A stretch of DNA of 64,000 nucleotides from UBA5704 sp036264355 (GTDB taxonomy: Bacteria; Acidobacteriota; Thermoanaerobaculia; Multivoradales; UBA5704): NCBI GenBank assembly GCA_036264355.1, contig DATARD010000408.1:1-64000 (forward strand), written 5' to 3'. This document shows, piece after piece, positions 17,695-26,024 of the stretch. The number at the start of each line of letters is the position of its first letter. Position 1 is the first letter of the stretch. The notes below the pieces were generated by a model. That model did no database searches, was not told the DNA's origin, and saw only the letters and a list, made by a program, of their open reading frames with translations. The translations under genes and the position numbers were made by a program.

Positions 17695-19569
17695 CTACTT
17701 CATGCTCAACTGGGTTGCAAGATCCAGCGACCACTGACGGCGCAACCGGTCGAAAATCTGGCGTAGATCGCCCGTCGTGTCGTTGGCCAACATTGTGCTC
17801 TGGGTCCGGGCCAGCGAGAGCAGGAGAAGCTCTAGATTGGGCAGCATGTCGGCGGGCTCGCTGTCGACCTCCAACTCCTCTCCGTCCGCCATGCGCGGCA
17901 GCTTCGAGAGCTCTCTCAATGGCTCATAGATGGCTCTAAAGAAAGGATGCGCAGAGTTGATCGTCAGGATGACTCTTCCAAGTTGGAAGTCCGCTCGGTA
18001 GAACGGAGCGTCTTCGTCGTGCTTGAACGTTGTGATGTAACGCGAGACCTTAACCCGCTCGAACGCCTCCTCGTCGGTCTCGTCAGCACGCTTTACTAGC
18101 GCCGCAATCGGGCGCAGCTGCTCCTCGAAAGCGTGATGCTCCTCCTCGGTCTTCATGTCGTGTTGCGGCAAGATCGTTGCCTGCAAAGCCTCCGCTTCGT
18201 TTGCTCTCCGCTCAGCCTCGCTCGGCCCCTTAGATGCCCGCTGAGAGGCGAGCCTCGCGTAGTGCTCCTCGATCTTATCCTTCACCTTCCGGAGATCCTC
18301 ATGGATCGCCTTACGGATTTGCTCGAACACGTAGCTCTTCGGACGCACCCCCTGCTTATTTACCGCAACACCGAAGGCCTCATCCAACTCCGCGGGGAAC
18401 TCGATCTCAATGCGCCACCAAGTGTCACCTGTCCAATGCTTTCCGGAGATCGCCCGCATCTCGCCCGCGTGGACCTCCCGGTCCGACCTCATCAGCGAGA
18501 TAGTAAACGGATCAAAGACGTGAAGATCGTTCTTCAGAACCTTGCGTGAAAGCCTGTGCCAGTCCTCGAAGGGCAGCACGAAAAGGCGGACCTTAACCGG
18601 CTTGGTGTCTGTAGGGTCGCTCTCCTCGACCGGAATTGGAAGTTCCCAGGTACGATAGAGACGACTGAACTTCTCGCTAAGCCCCTCGATGCGTGTGTGT
18701 CGTGCTGAGGGCATCGAGTATGTGGGGTCGAAGGGCTCAACCTGACGGTTATTCACGTAGAGCTTCAGGCCACGAGCAAGCTGGCGCCGGTAGATCCGTG
18801 CCATCTCCTTCGTCGCGTGCTCAACCAGTGACTTCGTCGTGCGATAGGTCAGTCTGTCACAGTTGGGCAGATAGATGATCGTTCCAGATGACCCTAACCT
18901 ATCGACCAGCTCCGATGCGTCGTTGATGAATGGCTCCTGAGTTTCGCTCTTCGGCAATGGCGTCCGTTTAGTGAGGATATCCACCACCTCAGCTGCCAGT
19001 TGGTCGCGGAACACAGGATTTGGGAGGTTGACGACGTTGCTACGATCCTCGCCGACATCAGTGATGTCTAGCTCCATGCTATAGAAGGCCCCCCGTTCCT
19101 GCCATGAAATGATCTCAAGCAGCGGAGCCATGCTCAGTGCTGCACCCTTCATGCCGATTCCGTACCGGCCGATGCCAGTGCGGTTGTCGAAGCACATCGA
19201 ACCCCCGAACGCTGTGGCGGCACGTAGGACATTGGGAGCCATTCCGACACCATCGTCGAAGACAAGGACGTCAAACCGCTTCTGATTCTTTTTCCCTGAT
19301 TCGTTGAAGTAAACACGCACCTCTCGTGCTCCCCACTGAACAGAGTTGTCCACGAACTCGCAAAGGGCAGAAGTCGTATCGTTATAGCCAAGATCGCGGA
19401 GAGCGTTGACCAGGGTCTGCCCTATGAATAGCGGGACATTCGCGCCCTCCTTGATGATCCTCGTGAACACCGCCTTCGCACCACGAGGCGTTCCTGGCCC
19501 CCACTTGAAAAGAGCTTCGGCGGTGGGAGTCATCTCCTCTTGGGTCTGGGACTGGATGGTCTCTGACAT
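17695..19569 (-). CDS. GHKL (Hsp90/MORC-like) ATPase
   Basis: A 624-residue protein with a Bergerat-fold ATPase domain at the N terminus: N-box with Glu71 and Asn75 in CEFVDNSVQWG, G1 box DDGVGM (105-110), and G2 box TGIGRYGIGMKGA (131-143). A transducer-like domain and a coiled, charged region (near residues 400-470) follow. This layout fits the MORC/MutL-like prokaryotic ATPases described in conflict systems. The start at 19569 has GAGGAGG upstream. No endonuclease domain is obvious in the rest. With the sigma-like gene behind it and nucleotidyltransferase modules on both sides, a defence role is plausible but not shown. Confidence 0.82.
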   Translation of the reverse strand: MSETIQSQTQEEMTPTAEALFKWGPGTPRGAKAVFTRIIKEGANVPLFIGQTLVNALRDLGYNDTTSALCEFVDNSVQWGAREVRVYFNESGKKNQKRFDVLVFDDGVGMAPNVLRAATAFGGSMCFDNRTGIGRYGIGMKGAALSMAPLLEIISWQERGAFYSMELDITDVGEDRSNVVNLPNPVFRDQLAAEVVDILTKRTPLPKSETQEPFINDASELVDRLGSSGTIIYLPNCDRLTYRTTKSLVEHATKEMARIYRRQLARGLKLYVNNRQVEPFDPTYSMPSARHTRIEGLSEKFSRLYRTWELPIPVEESDPTDTKPVKVRLFVLPFEDWHRLSRKVLKNDLHVFDPFTISLMRSDREVHAGEMRAISGKHWTGDTWWRIEIEFPAELDEAFGVAVNKQGVRPKSYVFEQIRKAIHEDLRKVKDKIEEHYARLASQRASKGPSEAERRANEAEALQATILPQHDMKTEEEHHAFEEQLRPIAALVKRADETDEEAFERVKVSRYITTFKHDEDAPFYRADFQLGRVILTINSAHPFFRAIYEPLRELSKLPRMADGEELEVDSEPADMLPNLELLLLSLARTQSTMLANDTTGDLRQIFDRLRRQWSLDLATQLSMK

Positions 19570-19689
19570 ACTATCCTCCTCTTTGCTGTGGCTCGGCGCT
19601 GTGCCGGGCCGGAGTTCCGGAGCGGGAGTTGCCGCCCTCACTTATTGAGGTGGGTAACCAAGCCGAATGGTTGCATCGCTCCGACTCGC

Positions 19690-19890
19690 GAGGTCCTGAT
19701 AAGGAGATCGCTGTGAGGCCGCTGCCGATCATGTCAACGACGCCGAGATCGGTGACGAGGATCGCGAGACCGTTAGGATGGGAGTCCCCTCGAGTTGGGC
19801 AGCCACTCCACCGACAACGAAGAACTCGACTCCGTGGTGGAGCAGCACCCGCAGCAACCCGAGGAACTTAACGCTCCGCGACTCGTCCAC
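19690..19890 (-). pseudogene. Truncated nucleotidyltransferase remnant
   Basis: From a GTG at 19890 the minus strand reads VDESRSVKFLGLLRVLLHHG, then VEFFVVGGVAAQLEGTPILTV, the N-terminal core of a minimal nucleotidyltransferase. It breaks off before the expected DxD motif. In another frame just beyond, LAILVTDLGVVDMIGSGLT matches the later beta-strand of the same family. The middle has been deleted with loss of frame. The remnant overlaps the 62-residue partner gene in the usual arrangement of these pairs. Confidence 0.65.
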
Positions 19891-20056
19891 GCCGGAGCTC
19901 CGTGAGCCCGTCCACCCAATCCTGAAGGAGCTCGAGCCGTTCGAGCGGCGTCAGGCTGAGAGTCCACTGGATCAGAGTGAGGTCGACTCCGTCGGGAGAT
20001 TCCGCCGGCGGGAGGGGCGGCTCGGGGGTGTCAGGCGGCTGGTGGGGCTGGGCCAT
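19868..20056 (-). CDS. Small partner of decayed nucleotidyltransferase
   Basis: A 62-residue protein with a Pro-rich N terminus and the helical core VDLTLIQWTLSLTPLERLELLQDW, a recurring companion of small nucleotidyltransferases. The downstream enzyme is a remnant, so this gene is probably the surviving half of a former toxin-antitoxin-like pair. It is transcribed leftwards toward the GHKL gene. Confidence 0.65.
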   Translation of the reverse strand: MAQPHQPPDTPEPPLPPAESPDGVDLTLIQWTLSLTPLERLELLQDWVDGLTELRRGRVAER

Positions 20057-20180
20057 GGAGACACTATAGCTCGCCAACCGGCCGTACCGGCAGCGATGGC
20101 TGGCACGCCTCTTGCCCCTCTTCCCAGTGTGCGCGGGAGCTCTCCCGCTCCTGGCACGTAGCGACAGAAGGGAGGTAGCG

Positions 20181-20396
20181 ATGATTTCGAGAACCGTCAC
20201 TCTGCCCGAGCTGGGCATGATCGCCGGAACCCGCGCGGCCCTGGGCGCGGGGATCGCACTGCTGCTGGGCGATCGGCTCGACAGCAAACCGAAGAAGGCA
20301 GTTGGCTGGACCCTCCTCGCCGTGGGTGCGTTGACCACGGTTCCCCTCCTCGCGGAGGTGCTGCACCACCGGCCGGGAACCGAGACGGCGGCATGA
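20181..20396 (+). CDS. Small membrane protein
   Basis: A 71-residue protein starting MISRTVTLPELG with two hydrophobic stretches (GMIAGTRAALGAGIALLLG and VGWTLLAVGALTTVPLLAE) separated by a basic turn, so probably a two-helix inner-membrane protein. A strong ribosome site (GGGAGGTAGCG) precedes the ATG. It overlaps the next gene by ATGA. Function unknown. Confidence 0.7.
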   Translation: MISRTVTLPELGMIAGTRAALGAGIALLLGDRLDSKPKKAVGWTLLAVGALTTVPLLAEVLHHRPGTETAA

Positions 20397-20548
20397 TCCG
20401 GAAGCTCAAATCCGGCGAGTACCGCCTCTACTCGCGGAAGAAGGACGCGAAGACGGGCAAGCGAAAGAACCTGGGCACCTTCCCCTCGCTCGAAGCCGCG
20501 CGCCAGCACGAGCGCGAGGTCCAGTTCTTCAAGCGCGCCGGAGGTTGA
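20393..20548 (+). CDS. Small basic protein, integrase-arm-like
   Basis: A 51-residue, strongly basic protein (MIRKLKSGEYRLYSRKKD...) that starts at an ATG overlapping the stop of the preceding membrane-protein gene. The layout 'EYRLYSRK ... GKRKNLGTFPSLEAARQHEREVQFFKR' resembles the short beta-sheet arm-type DNA-binding fold seen at the N terminus of phage integrases and AP2-like domains. It is too short for a recombinase. A nucleic-acid-binding role is inference. Confidence 0.7.
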   Translation: MIRKLKSGEYRLYSRKKDAKTGKRKNLGTFPSLEAARQHEREVQFFKRAGG

Positions 20549-20661
20549 CGCGGGCGTCTCAGCCCGCTTCGCCGCTTGGCGAGCACCCTCTTCTTTGATG
20601 GGACTGCCTTCGGGCGTGCCGAAGGCGCCGAAAGCCAATCGACTTCGAGAGGGGGCCGCCC

Positions 20662-20826
20662 GTGAAGAAGCACACCGCCAAGACCCTGAAGATGAAGCTC
20701 CATCGTGAAACGCTGCACGCCCTGGAGACGCCGGAGCTCGGCGCCGTCCTCGGCGCCGCGACCGCGCGCACCGTCTGCGGCAGTTGCGCCACCTGTTTCG
20801 TGGTCCGCACGATGTGCTTCCCCTGA
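20662..20826 (+). CDS. Candidate RiPP precursor, class I lanthipeptide-type leader
   Basis: A 54-residue peptide starting at GTG 20662 with GAGAGGGGG upstream. The N-terminal leader has the pattern KMKLHRETLHALE, matching the K-L-x-L-x-x-E-T leader motif of class I lanthipeptide precursors (lant_leader_L1a type). After TPELGAVLGAATA comes a short core with four cysteines (residues 39, 42, 45, 52) and several Thr/Ser: RTVCGSCATCFVVRTMCFP. No LanB/LanC, cyclodehydratase or radical SAM gene is in the window, so the modifying enzymes would act from elsewhere. The next gene downstream is a flavin-dependent halogenase. Confidence 0.65.
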   Translation: MKKHTAKTLKMKLHRETLHALETPELGAVLGAATARTVCGSCATCFVVRTMCFP

Positions 20827-20865
20827 GGCGGGTATCTCAAAGGCGCCACCAGCGGCTCCAATGCC

Positions 20866-20887
20866 GCCCGGGATTGAAATCCCGGGC
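20866..20887. repeat. Palindromic hairpin after the RiPP precursor
   Basis: A perfect palindrome built from GCCCGGGATT and its complement with a two-base centre, giving a 9-bp stem and 4-nt loop, lies 40 bases past the precursor stop. No T-run follows. It may terminate or protect the short transcript, or be a copy of a dispersed repetitive palindrome. Confidence 0.5.
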
Positions 20888-20959
20888 TACCCTCGGTGTC
20901 CGCAGGACCTGTCGAGGACGTTCCCCGCCACGCTGCCACCACAGTAGAATGCCCCGGCC

Positions 20960-22231
20960 ATGAGCCCGGACTCCCCTCCCCACGACGCCCTCGTCATCGG
21001 CGGCGGTCCTGCGGGATCGACCGCGGCCCTGGTCATGGCCCGGGCCGGGCTGCGGGTGCGGCTGCTGGAGCGGACGCCTTTCCCGCGGTTCCATATCGGC
21101 GAATCGCTGCTGCCGCGCAACTTTGCGCTGTTCCGCGAGCTCGGCCTTCTCGACGCGCTCGACGGGATTCCCAAGGTGGACAAGTACGGCGCGGAGTTCA
21201 TCCTGGGCAGCGGCGGCGAGCCCTCCCTCTTCCCCTTCACCCTGGGCCTGCTGCCCGGCGAGATCTCATCGTTCAATCTCGAACGCGCACCGTTCGACGC
21301 CCGGCTGCTCGACATCGCCCGGCAGGCCGGCGCCGAGGTCCGCGAGGGGGTCGCGGTGCGCAAGATCCTGCGCCTGGAGGACGGGAGGGTCGAGGTCGCC
21401 ACGGACGAGGGCGACCTCGCGGCCCGCTTCCTGGTCGACGCCAGCGGCCAGTCGACGCTGCTCGGCAAGCACCTGGGCCTGCGCCGCGTCCTCCCCCACC
21501 TGAAGAAGATCGCCTACTTCGGCCACTTCGAGAACGTCTGGCGCCGGCCCGGCGACGAGGGCGGCTACATCGTGATCGTGGTCTGCGAGGAGGGGTGGTT
21601 CTGGCTGATCCCCCTCGACGAGACCCGCACCAGCATCGGCCTGGTCATGCACGATCACGCGGCCCGCCAGGTGGGGCTGCCCGCCGACCAGATGCTCGCC
21701 TGGGGAATCTCCCGCTGCCCAGTGTTGCGCGAGCGGACGGACGGCGCGACCGTCCTCACGGAGACCCACGTGCTGGCGGATTTCAGCTACCACTGCACGC
21801 CGTACGCCGGCCCCGGCTATTTCCTGGCCGGCGACGCCGCGACTTTCATCGATCCCATCTTCTCCACCGGCGTCTGCCTGGGGATGATGAGCGGCGACGA
21901 GGCCGGGCGGGCGATCGTCGCGGCCGTGCAGCGGGGCCAGGACCCGGCGCCCCTGCGGCGGCATTACATTCGCTTTATCGAGGAGAGCTCGGCGGCGTTC
22001 TTCCGCCTGGTCGAGCTCTACTACGATCACTCGTTCCGCGAGCTCTTCCTGCACGGCCAGGGACCGCTCCAGGTGCATCGCGCGGCGATGTCGATCCTGG
22101 CCGGCAACGTCTTCCCACGCCCCGCCTTCGCGCTGCGCTGGCGCTTCGCCCTGATGAGCCTCTTCGCCCGTATCAACCGCTACGTTCCACTCGTCCCCCG
22201 GCGCGAGCGGTTCTCGCTGCTCACTGATTGA
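20960..22231 (+). CDS. Flavin-dependent halogenase-like oxidoreductase
   Basis: A 423-residue FAD protein. The N-terminal dinucleotide motif is GGGPAGSTAA (residues 14-23), with RFHIGESLLP typical of FADH2-dependent halogenases. WFWLIP (residues 213-218) fits the WxWxIP motif that separates halogenases from monooxygenases. Lys75 in VDKYGAEF is where the hypohalite-activating lysine sits in CmlS/CndH-type (variant B) enzymes. A GDAATFIDPIFSTG motif closes the flavin site. Variant B enzymes often act on carrier-bound or late-stage substrates. It starts 133 bases after the RiPP precursor. The alternative is a geranylgeranyl-reductase-like enzyme, but the W motif argues against that. Confidence 0.8.
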   Translation: MSPDSPPHDALVIGGGPAGSTAALVMARAGLRVRLLERTPFPRFHIGESLLPRNFALFRELGLLDALDGIPKVDKYGAEFILGSGGEPSLFPFTLGLLPGEISSFNLERAPFDARLLDIARQAGAEVREGVAVRKILRLEDGRVEVATDEGDLAARFLVDASGQSTLLGKHLGLRRVLPHLKKIAYFGHFENVWRRPGDEGGYIVIVVCEEGWFWLIPLDETRTSIGLVMHDHAARQVGLPADQMLAWGISRCPVLRERTDGATVLTETHVLADFSYHCTPYAGPGYFLAGDAATFIDPIFSTGVCLGMMSGDEAGRAIVAAVQRGQDPAPLRRHYIRFIEESSAAFFRLVELYYDHSFRELFLHGQGPLQVHRAAMSILAGNVFPRPAFALRWRFALMSLFARINRYVPLVPRRERFSLLTD

Positions 22232-23294
22232 GCGCCTTCTCCACGTATTCGAAGGCCGCGGGATCGTTCGACTGGGTGAGCCAGAAGAGCGCCTCTTTGC
22301 GGACCTCCCGGTCCCTGGTCTTGCGGCCGACCTCGATGAGCAGCGGCACGGCGCGGCCGCCGCGGAGCTGCGAGAGGGCGAAGACGCCTTTCTTCTTGAC
22401 CGCCTTGTCAGGATCGGTTTCGATCGCCTGGACGATGGCATCCGGGGCCTTGGAATCGTCCCGCTGGGCGAGCCAGAAGAGGCCTTCGCCGCGCACGTCG
22501 GCGCTGCGGTCCTGGCGCGAGAGCCGGATGAGAGAGTCGGTGACGCCCGAGGCCTTGCTCTGGCTGAGCGCGAAGATGGCCTTCTTGCGGATCTCGACGT
22601 CGGGATCGCCCTCCATGACGCGGGTGATGAACCGGGCGCCGCGCTCACCCCGACTCTGGCCGAGCCAGAACAGGGCGTCCTCGCGCACCTTCCGCGAATG
22701 AGGAGCGGCGGCCATGTCCTCCAGCACCTCGTCCGCCCGGCTGCTGCGATGGAAGGAGAGAGCCGCCAGGGATTCCTCGGTCAGATTCCGCGAGGCCGCA
22801 CGGTCCGGGTTGCCGATTTTCGCGAGCAGGGCCACGCTCTCCTCCGGCTTCGCGTCGCCGAGCCAGACGAAACGCCGGCCGCCGGCGTCGAGCGAACAGG
22901 AGGCGGAATAGGGGTGGACCTTGCCGATCTGTCCGTTCTCGATGCGGGCGAGCACCAGCAGGTCCTGGTCGGCCGGCGCCTTGTCGTCGTCGGTGCTGCC
23001 CCATCCCTGGTCCTTGCCTTCCAGGCGGCAGGTGGTCTGCGTCCACTTCTTGAGCCCGTCGGTGTTGCTCATGCAGCAGATGTTGTGATGGCCCGCGATC
23101 ATCGGTACGGACCAGGCGATCCAGAAGGGCTCGCGGGCGCTGGCGCCGGCCTGGCGGATTGCGGCTTCGAGCCCGCCGCCTGCGGAGGCGGTTTCGAGAT
23201 GGGCGTTGGCGACCTGCGGCGCGGGCTTCTGGGCCTCCGCCGCCGAGGAAGCGAGACCGAGAAGCAAGAGGACGGTCGGCAGTTGAAGTCTCAT
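22221..23294 (-). CDS. Secreted HEAT-repeat protein
   Basis: A 357-residue exported protein with a signal peptide (residues 1-21, cleavage near AEAQ), a ~140-residue N-terminal region with a CC motif, and about five HEAT/PBS-lyase-like repeats (KVREDALFWLGQS, EIRKKAIFALSQS, DVRGEGLFWLAQ and so on) to the C terminus. HEAT solenoids serve as protein-binding scaffolds. It is the last gene of the sigma/anti-sigma operon and its 3' end overlaps that of the convergent halogenase by 11 bases. Confidence 0.85.
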   Translation of the reverse strand: MRLQLPTVLLLLGLASSAAEAQKPAPQVANAHLETASAGGGLEAAIRQAGASAREPFWIAWSVPMIAGHHNICCMSNTDGLKKWTQTTCRLEGKDQGWGSTDDDKAPADQDLLVLARIENGQIGKVHPYSASCSLDAGGRRFVWLGDAKPEESVALLAKIGNPDRAASRNLTEESLAALSFHRSSRADEVLEDMAAAPHSRKVREDALFWLGQSRGERGARFITRVMEGDPDVEIRKKAIFALSQSKASGVTDSLIRLSRQDRSADVRGEGLFWLAQRDDSKAPDAIVQAIETDPDKAVKKKGVFALSQLRGGRAVPLLIEVGRKTRDREVRKEALFWLTQSNDPAAFEYVEKALNQ

Positions 23295-23316
23295 GGTCGT
23301 TCTCCTCCGGAAAAAA

Positions 23317-24528
23317 TCAATCGGAACCCTTGCCGAAGATCTTGGACAGGAACGTCTGGGCCTCCTCGGAATCCATGAGGCCGAGCTGCTTGACGATGTC
23401 GCGCCGCCACTGCGGATCTTTCTCGGTGTGGTAGAGCTCGATCAAGACCGCGGCATTCCCCTGGATGAAGAGGCCCTCGAGGGCGGCCCTGCGGACGCCT
23501 TCGTCCATGCTTCCCGTGTAGAGGGACTTGAGGGTCGCGGTCGCCTTCGGATCCTGGCTGATCCCCAGGTTGGAGACGGCTTTGGAGCGCAGCGAAGAAT
23601 CCTTTTCATCCCGCGCGATGCCGGCGAGGGCCTCGACGTCGCCGGCCACGGCGAGGCCGTCGAGGATCGTCATCCGGACTCCCGGATCGCTCTCGCTGTG
23701 ATAGAGCTGCCGCAACTCCTCCCGGGCTCCCGCCGGGCCGAGCAGCTCGAGAGCCTTGCGGCGCACCCGCGGATCTTTCTCGCTTCGGGCAGCGGCCACG
23801 ATGCGTTCGCGCGCATTGGCCGCCATGTAGCCGTCGAGCACGTCCAGCTTGACCTCGGCGCTCGCGGTGCCACCGTAGAGCTGCGCCAGAACGTCCTTCT
23901 CCCCCGCGGCTCCCAGCGATTCGATCGCCTGCTTCTGGAGCTCCGGATGACGGGCGCCGCGGGCGATTTCGAGCAGGGTCCTGCGGGCCTCGGGCGAGTC
24001 GCTCTGGGAGAGCACGAAGAGGGCCTGCCCCTTGAGCCGCGGCGAGTGATTGCCTTCGAGGAACTTGAGGACGAGCGGCACGGCGCGCTGGGAGTCGGAG
24101 GCGAGCAGGCCGTTCAGGGCGTAGAGCTTCAGGTCCTCGTCCTCCGCGGCTCCCGGATCGGGGTGCTGGCCCGTGGCGCCGCGGATCTCCAGCTCCAGAG
24201 CATGGGCGTCGTCGCGCCACGTGCTCTTGGGATAGGTGCCGCCGAGCTGCCGCAGCGTGGCGAGGGCCTGCGCCGTCCGCCCCGCCTTATTCTGCGCGTA
24301 GGCCTTCCAATAAAGGGCCGCGTCGGCCTCCTTGCCGCCCCGCTCGGCGGCGCGGCCGAACTTGTCGATGGCGGCGGCAAAACGGCCGGCGTCGAGGTCC
24401 TGGCGAGCCGCGCTGTAAAGGTCGTCCTTCGGCGGCTTAGTACCTGCGGCCAGGGCTTTCCAGGGCGCGAAGCTCAAGGCCAGCAGCAGGGCCAGAGCGG
24501 CGAGCGAAAGCGAGAGGGTGGTACGCAT
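23317..24528 (-). CDS. Secreted TPR/HEAT-repeat protein
   Basis: A 403-residue protein with an N-terminal signal sequence (to about residue 28), one or two TPR-like units (AARQDLDAGRFAAAIDKF, ALYWKAYAQNKAGRTAQAL) and then a long array of HEAT repeats (KGQALFVLSQSDSPEARRTL and similar). It shares repeat wording with the next gene, so the two probably arose by duplication. It is placed between the anti-sigma factor and that gene, likely an output or partner of the envelope signalling system. Confidence 0.85.
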   Translation of the reverse strand: MRTTLSLSLAALALLLALSFAPWKALAAGTKPPKDDLYSAARQDLDAGRFAAAIDKFGRAAERGGKEADAALYWKAYAQNKAGRTAQALATLRQLGGTYPKSTWRDDAHALELEIRGATGQHPDPGAAEDEDLKLYALNGLLASDSQRAVPLVLKFLEGNHSPRLKGQALFVLSQSDSPEARRTLLEIARGARHPELQKQAIESLGAAGEKDVLAQLYGGTASAEVKLDVLDGYMAANARERIVAAARSEKDPRVRRKALELLGPAGAREELRQLYHSESDPGVRMTILDGLAVAGDVEALAGIARDEKDSSLRSKAVSNLGISQDPKATATLKSLYTGSMDEGVRRAALEGLFIQGNAAVLIELYHTEKDPQWRRDIVKQLGLMDSEEAQTFLSKIFGKGSD

Positions 24529-24537
24529 GGGCGTCTC

Positions 24538-25287
24538 CTAAAGAGTCTGTTTCGGATTTTCCAGGTGATCGCTCGCGACCCGCACCTTGAACAGCAGGGA
24601 CTGGTTCGCGATCCGCTCGCGCAGAGCCGCCAGCTCCGCGGCCGGCAACTCGTCGGAAGCATGGGCGAGATCCAGGAGGACCGGCTCGAGCTCGTCGAGC
24701 AGGCCGGCCAGCCGCTGGCGTCCGGCCTGACGGGTGGATTGGCGGTAGAGGCGGTTGGCGGCGAGGAGGTCGCGCGCCCAGGCGCGCTCCGCCGAGAGAT
24801 CGGCGCCGTCGGAGGCGTCGGGAGTGTGCGCGACCTCGGCGAGCAGCCGCTCGGAGCGATCGAGATGGGCTGCCACCGTGGCGAGCAGGATGCGGTCGCG
24901 GGCCTGCTGCGGCAACGCCGTTGGCCGGGGCCACAGGCGGCCGAGGCCGAAACCCACGGCGATCAGCACCAGGGCCGCCGCGGCCCAACGGGTCCAACCG
25001 GCCCAGCCGGAGGCCGGCCGGCGGGGACGGACCGGGAAGGAGAGCCGCCGCCCTTCGCGCCCCGCGCGAGCGAGCCGGGGTGCGAGCCGCGCCCACACCT
25101 CGGCGCCATAGCCCTCCCCCCGCTCCGGCACGGGGACGGCGTCGTCCACCGCGGCCAGCACCCGCCGCAGCGATTCGCAGCGGGCGCGCAGCTCCGCGGA
25201 GAACTCGATCTGCAGCCGCACGGCCTCGGGGTCCGCGGACTCGCCGTAGAGATAGAGGATGAGGTCGTCGTCGTCGAGCGGTTTCAT
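24538..25287 (-). CDS. Anti-sigma factor, single transmembrane helix
   Basis: A 249-residue protein with an acidic N terminus (MKPLDDDDLILYLYGE), a helical anti-sigma-like domain, one membrane helix (WAAAALVLIAVGFGLG, about residues 103-118) and an extracytoplasmic helical domain. It starts at an ATG overlapping the sigma-factor stop (ATGA), the usual coupling for sigma/anti-sigma pairs. It should hold the ECF factor inactive until an envelope signal arrives; the secreted HEAT proteins downstream may be part of signal sensing. Confidence 0.85.
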   Translation of the reverse strand: MKPLDDDDLILYLYGESADPEAVRLQIEFSAELRARCESLRRVLAAVDDAVPVPERGEGYGAEVWARLAPRLARAGREGRRLSFPVRPRRPASGWAGWTRWAAAALVLIAVGFGLGRLWPRPTALPQQARDRILLATVAAHLDRSERLLAEVAHTPDASDGADLSAERAWARDLLAANRLYRQSTRQAGRQRLAGLLDELEPVLLDLAHASDELPAAELAALRERIANQSLLFKVRVASDHLENPKQTL

Positions 25288-25859
25288 AGCTTCACTTCCT
25301 GTCTCTCGGCCTGTCGATCCACAAAGGGCTCCAGAACGCGGCGCAGCTTCTTGACCGCGCGGAAGATCGCCTGCTTGCCGGCGCTCGCTCCCAACCCGAG
25401 CTGATCGCAGATCTCGGCGATCGACCGCCCCTCGAAGTGGCGGAGCACGAACGCCGTCCTCTCCATCGGGGAGAGACCGGCGAGGGCCGAGTGGACGGCC
25501 CGCTCCACTTCGAGGCTGAGGGCGACCCGGTCCGGCCCGGGAGCGGGAGAGGGAGGCGGCTCCTCGACGCCATGGCTGGAGGGGAGGTGGCGCTGCCGCT
25601 TGCGCACGATCTCCAGGGCGGCGTTGACGGCTATGCGATGGAGCCAGGTGCCGAACTGAGCGCGCTCGTCGAAGCGCCCGAGCGACCGGTAGGCCCGCAG
25701 GAACGCCTCCTGGACCACGTCCTCCGCCGTGGCCTCGTCGCCGGTGATGCGCCAGGCGAGGCGGAACAGCTTCGCGCTGTGGCTCTCCACCAGCTCGCGA
25801 AAGGCTTCGGCGTCGCCCGCCTGGGCAAGCCTCACCACGCTGATCTCGGTGCGCTCCAT
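25284..25859 (-). CDS. ECF RNA polymerase sigma factor
   Basis: A 191-residue sigma-70 family factor of the ECF type. Region 2 is clear (FRELVESHSAKLFRLAWRIT, ATAEDVVQEAFLRAYRSL, FGTWLHRIAVNAAL). After a Pro-rich linker comes region 4 (LSPMERTAFVLRHFEGRSIAEI, then CDQLGLGASAGKQAIFRAVKKLRR). It leads a four-gene operon with its anti-sigma factor and two HEAT proteins, and is divergent from the DUF5916 gene. Autoregulation from the 165-base divergent gap is expected from the family but no promoter could be confirmed. Confidence 0.93.
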   Translation of the reverse strand: MERTEISVVRLAQAGDAEAFRELVESHSAKLFRLAWRITGDEATAEDVVQEAFLRAYRSLGRFDERAQFGTWLHRIAVNAALEIVRKRQRHLPSSHGVEEPPPSPAPGPDRVALSLEVERAVHSALAGLSPMERTAFVLRHFEGRSIAEICDQLGLGASAGKQAIFRAVKKLRRVLEPFVDRQAERQEVKL

Positions 25860-26024
25860 TGCGACTCCTTAGACGCGGCGAACGCCGGGCGGTTAGCTCC
25901 GATTATCCACCTGCCGGCAAACCGTTTCCGGTCCTCGTGCGTCTAAGAGGGAAATCGGCCGAAACCTCACGGGCTGGATCTCCGTACTACCTGGGTAGTC
26001 ATGAAGGATGTCTCGGGAGGGTCC

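Noticed and set aside
20181..20548. Idea that the two small ORFs before the RiPP precursor are its modifying or immunity genes
   Set aside because: One is a generic two-helix membrane protein, the other a short basic protein; neither shows an immunity or RiPP-enzyme motif, so the link was not claimed.
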